Below are positions 4,887 through 5,710 of a DNA stretch of 5,710 nt, piece after piece (the first letter of the stretch is position 1; each line of letters starts with the position of its first letter). The position numbers and the translations under genes are program-made. Below the pieces are notes generated by a model. It did no database searches. It was not told the origin of the DNA and saw only the letters and a program-made list of their open reading frames with translations. Source of the DNA: Desulfobulbaceae bacterium (GTDB taxonomy: Bacteria > Desulfobacterota > Desulfobulbia > Desulfobulbales > Desulfocapsaceae); NCBI GenBank assembly GCA_030599175.1, contig JAUVON010000199.1:1-5710 (forward strand), given 5' to 3'.

Positions 4887-5710
4887 TTAATCCTTCCCGA
4901 ACTGGTCGGCCCAGGCAAATAGCTCTGGTGTACCGCCGGTATGCCAGAACAGCACTGTCTGATCTTTAGTAAAATAGCCCTTTTTAATCAGATCCAGCAA
5001 GCCACCCATGGCCCGGGCTGTGTACACCGGCCCCAGAAGAATCCCTTCATGGCAGGCGAGATCTCGAATAGCATTGAACTCCAACTCCCCGGGCATGGCA
5101 TATCCCGCTCCCAGATAATCGTAATTAAGAGAAAAGTCCGATTCCGTAAGCCTGATGTCAGCCCCGATCCTTGCGGCGGCTCCGTTGGCAATTTCGGTCA
5201 GGACAGGGGGGAATGGGCCGGGTCCTGCCTGAACCTGGTCAATGCTTATCCCCAGGAGATCACCTTTAAAACCGGCAAGTTTTGCCCCCAGGGCCAAGCC
5301 TGCCTGGGTGCCTCCCGAGCTGGTTGCAAATATGATGGCATCGGGAGTAATGGACAGATCCTTCATCTGGTTGGTCAGCTCTAGCATAGCATCAACATAA
5401 CCTACGGATCCGATGGAGTTTGAACCGCCCACAGGAATAACGTATGGTCTTTTTCCTTTCTCCTCCAGCTCGTCTGCTATCTGGATCAGTCGTTCATCCC
5501 TCTCTTCTCTGTCACAGAAATGAATCTCTGCTCCGAATAGAGTATCCAGTAGAAGATTGCCGTTGGGGTTTTCCGGTGGAGTGCCGTTTAATACCAGGTG
5601 ACAGTCAAGACCAGCCTTTCTTGCGGCGGCAGCAGTCAGACGGCAATGGTTGGACTGTATCCCGCCGGCGGTGACCAGAGTGTCCATTTTTTGTTCCAGA
5701 GCTTCGCCAA
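4887..5710 (-). CDS. PLP-dependent D-cysteine desulfhydrase / ACC deaminase family protein (N-terminus outside window)
   Basis: The frame stays open through the right edge: the visible 273 residues begin GEALEQK before the first internal Met, and full-length members have about 320-340, so some 55-65 residues including the PLP-binding lysine are missing. Visible family blocks are TLVTAGGIQSNHCR (10-23), with the Ser-Asn-His loop next to substrate, YVIPVGGSNSIGSVGYV (89-105), the phosphate-holding loop SSGGTQAGL (130-138), GPVYTARAMGGLLDLI (226-241) and HTGGTPELFAW (256-266). The family breaks D-cysteine into pyruvate, H2S and ammonia, or opens aminocyclopropane carboxylate; the PVGGSN...GYV block favours the D-cysteine branch, but substrate is not certain. 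The Met at 5687 is internal to the conserved DTLVTAGG block and is not the start. It is convergent with the FmdE-family gene with only six bases between stop codons. Confidence 0.88.
   Translation of the reverse strand, partial: GEALEQKMDTLVTAGGIQSNHCRLTAAAARKAGLDCHLVLNGTPPENPNGNLLLDTLFGAEIHFCDREERDERLIQIADELEEKGKRPYVIPVGGSNSIGSVGYVDAMLELTNQMKDLSITPDAIIFATSSGGTQAGLALGAKLAGFKGDLLGISIDQVQAGPGPFPPVLTEIANGAAARIGADIRLTESDFSLNYDYLGAGYAMPGELEFNAIRDLACHEGILLGPVYTARAMGGLLDLIKKGYFTKDQTVLFWHTGGTPELFAWADQFGKD

Noticed and set aside
4508..4918. 136-codon minus-strand frame over the FmdE-family gene
   Set aside because: Antisense shadow of a well-supported gene, also overlapping the end of the desulfhydrase-family gene, with no domain signal.
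4941..5674. Plus-strand frames of 147 and 76 codons and a 67-codon minus frame in the right part
   Set aside because: All lie within the desulfhydrase-family coding region in other frames and show no homology.

Overview
The window looks like chromosomal DNA of a strictly anaerobic, moderately AT-rich bacterium, most likely a sulfate-reducing type Desulfobacterota (Desulfobulbales-like). This is inferred from gene content: a 2[4Fe-4S] ferredoxin, a NifX/NifB-type cofactor-binding protein with a glycine-rich tail, an FmdE-family protein, and a dispersed inverted repeat with GATGG...CGTAAAAA ends of a kind I associate with that group. No search could be run, so the taxonomy is tentative.

Layout, left to right. 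(1) Positions 1-1013, minus strand: the N-terminal 337 residues of a CPA1-type Na+/H+ antiporter, cut by the window edge. (2) Positions 1014-1235: a divergent promoter region with a good sigma70-like promoter on each strand. (3) Positions 1236-2411, plus strand: a 391-residue protein whose N-terminal half resembles the LCIB/LCIC group of beta-carbonic anhydrases, with an unrecognised C-terminal half. (4) Positions 2459-2525: a hairpin-forming repeat between convergent genes. (5) Positions 2529-3032, minus strand: a universal stress protein. (6) Positions 3084-3237: a second, much larger copy of the repeat, nearly palindromic over 127 bp, plus a small partial copy. (7) Positions 3236-3421 and 3474-3944, minus strand: a ferredoxin and a NifX-like protein in a probable two-gene operon behind a strong promoter. 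(8) Positions 3945-4271: a divergent, AT-rich regulatory region. (9) Positions 4272-4880, plus strand: an FmdE-family protein with a C-terminal zinc ribbon. (10) Positions 4887-5710, minus strand: a PLP-dependent D-cysteine desulfhydrase-family protein, missing its N-terminus at the window edge.

How the genes may work together: the antiporter and the carbonic-anhydrase-like protein share a divergent control region and could both serve pH and inorganic carbon balance. The NifX-like protein and ferredoxin probably handle an iron-sulfur or Fe/Mo-type cofactor, and the divergent FmdE protein may belong to the same metal-cofactor physiology. These links are inferred from position only. The least ordinary items are the LCIB-like protein with its long extra domain and the repeat family that brackets the stress-protein gene and reaches into the reading frames beside it. 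No tRNA, rRNA, CRISPR array or transposase gene was seen.
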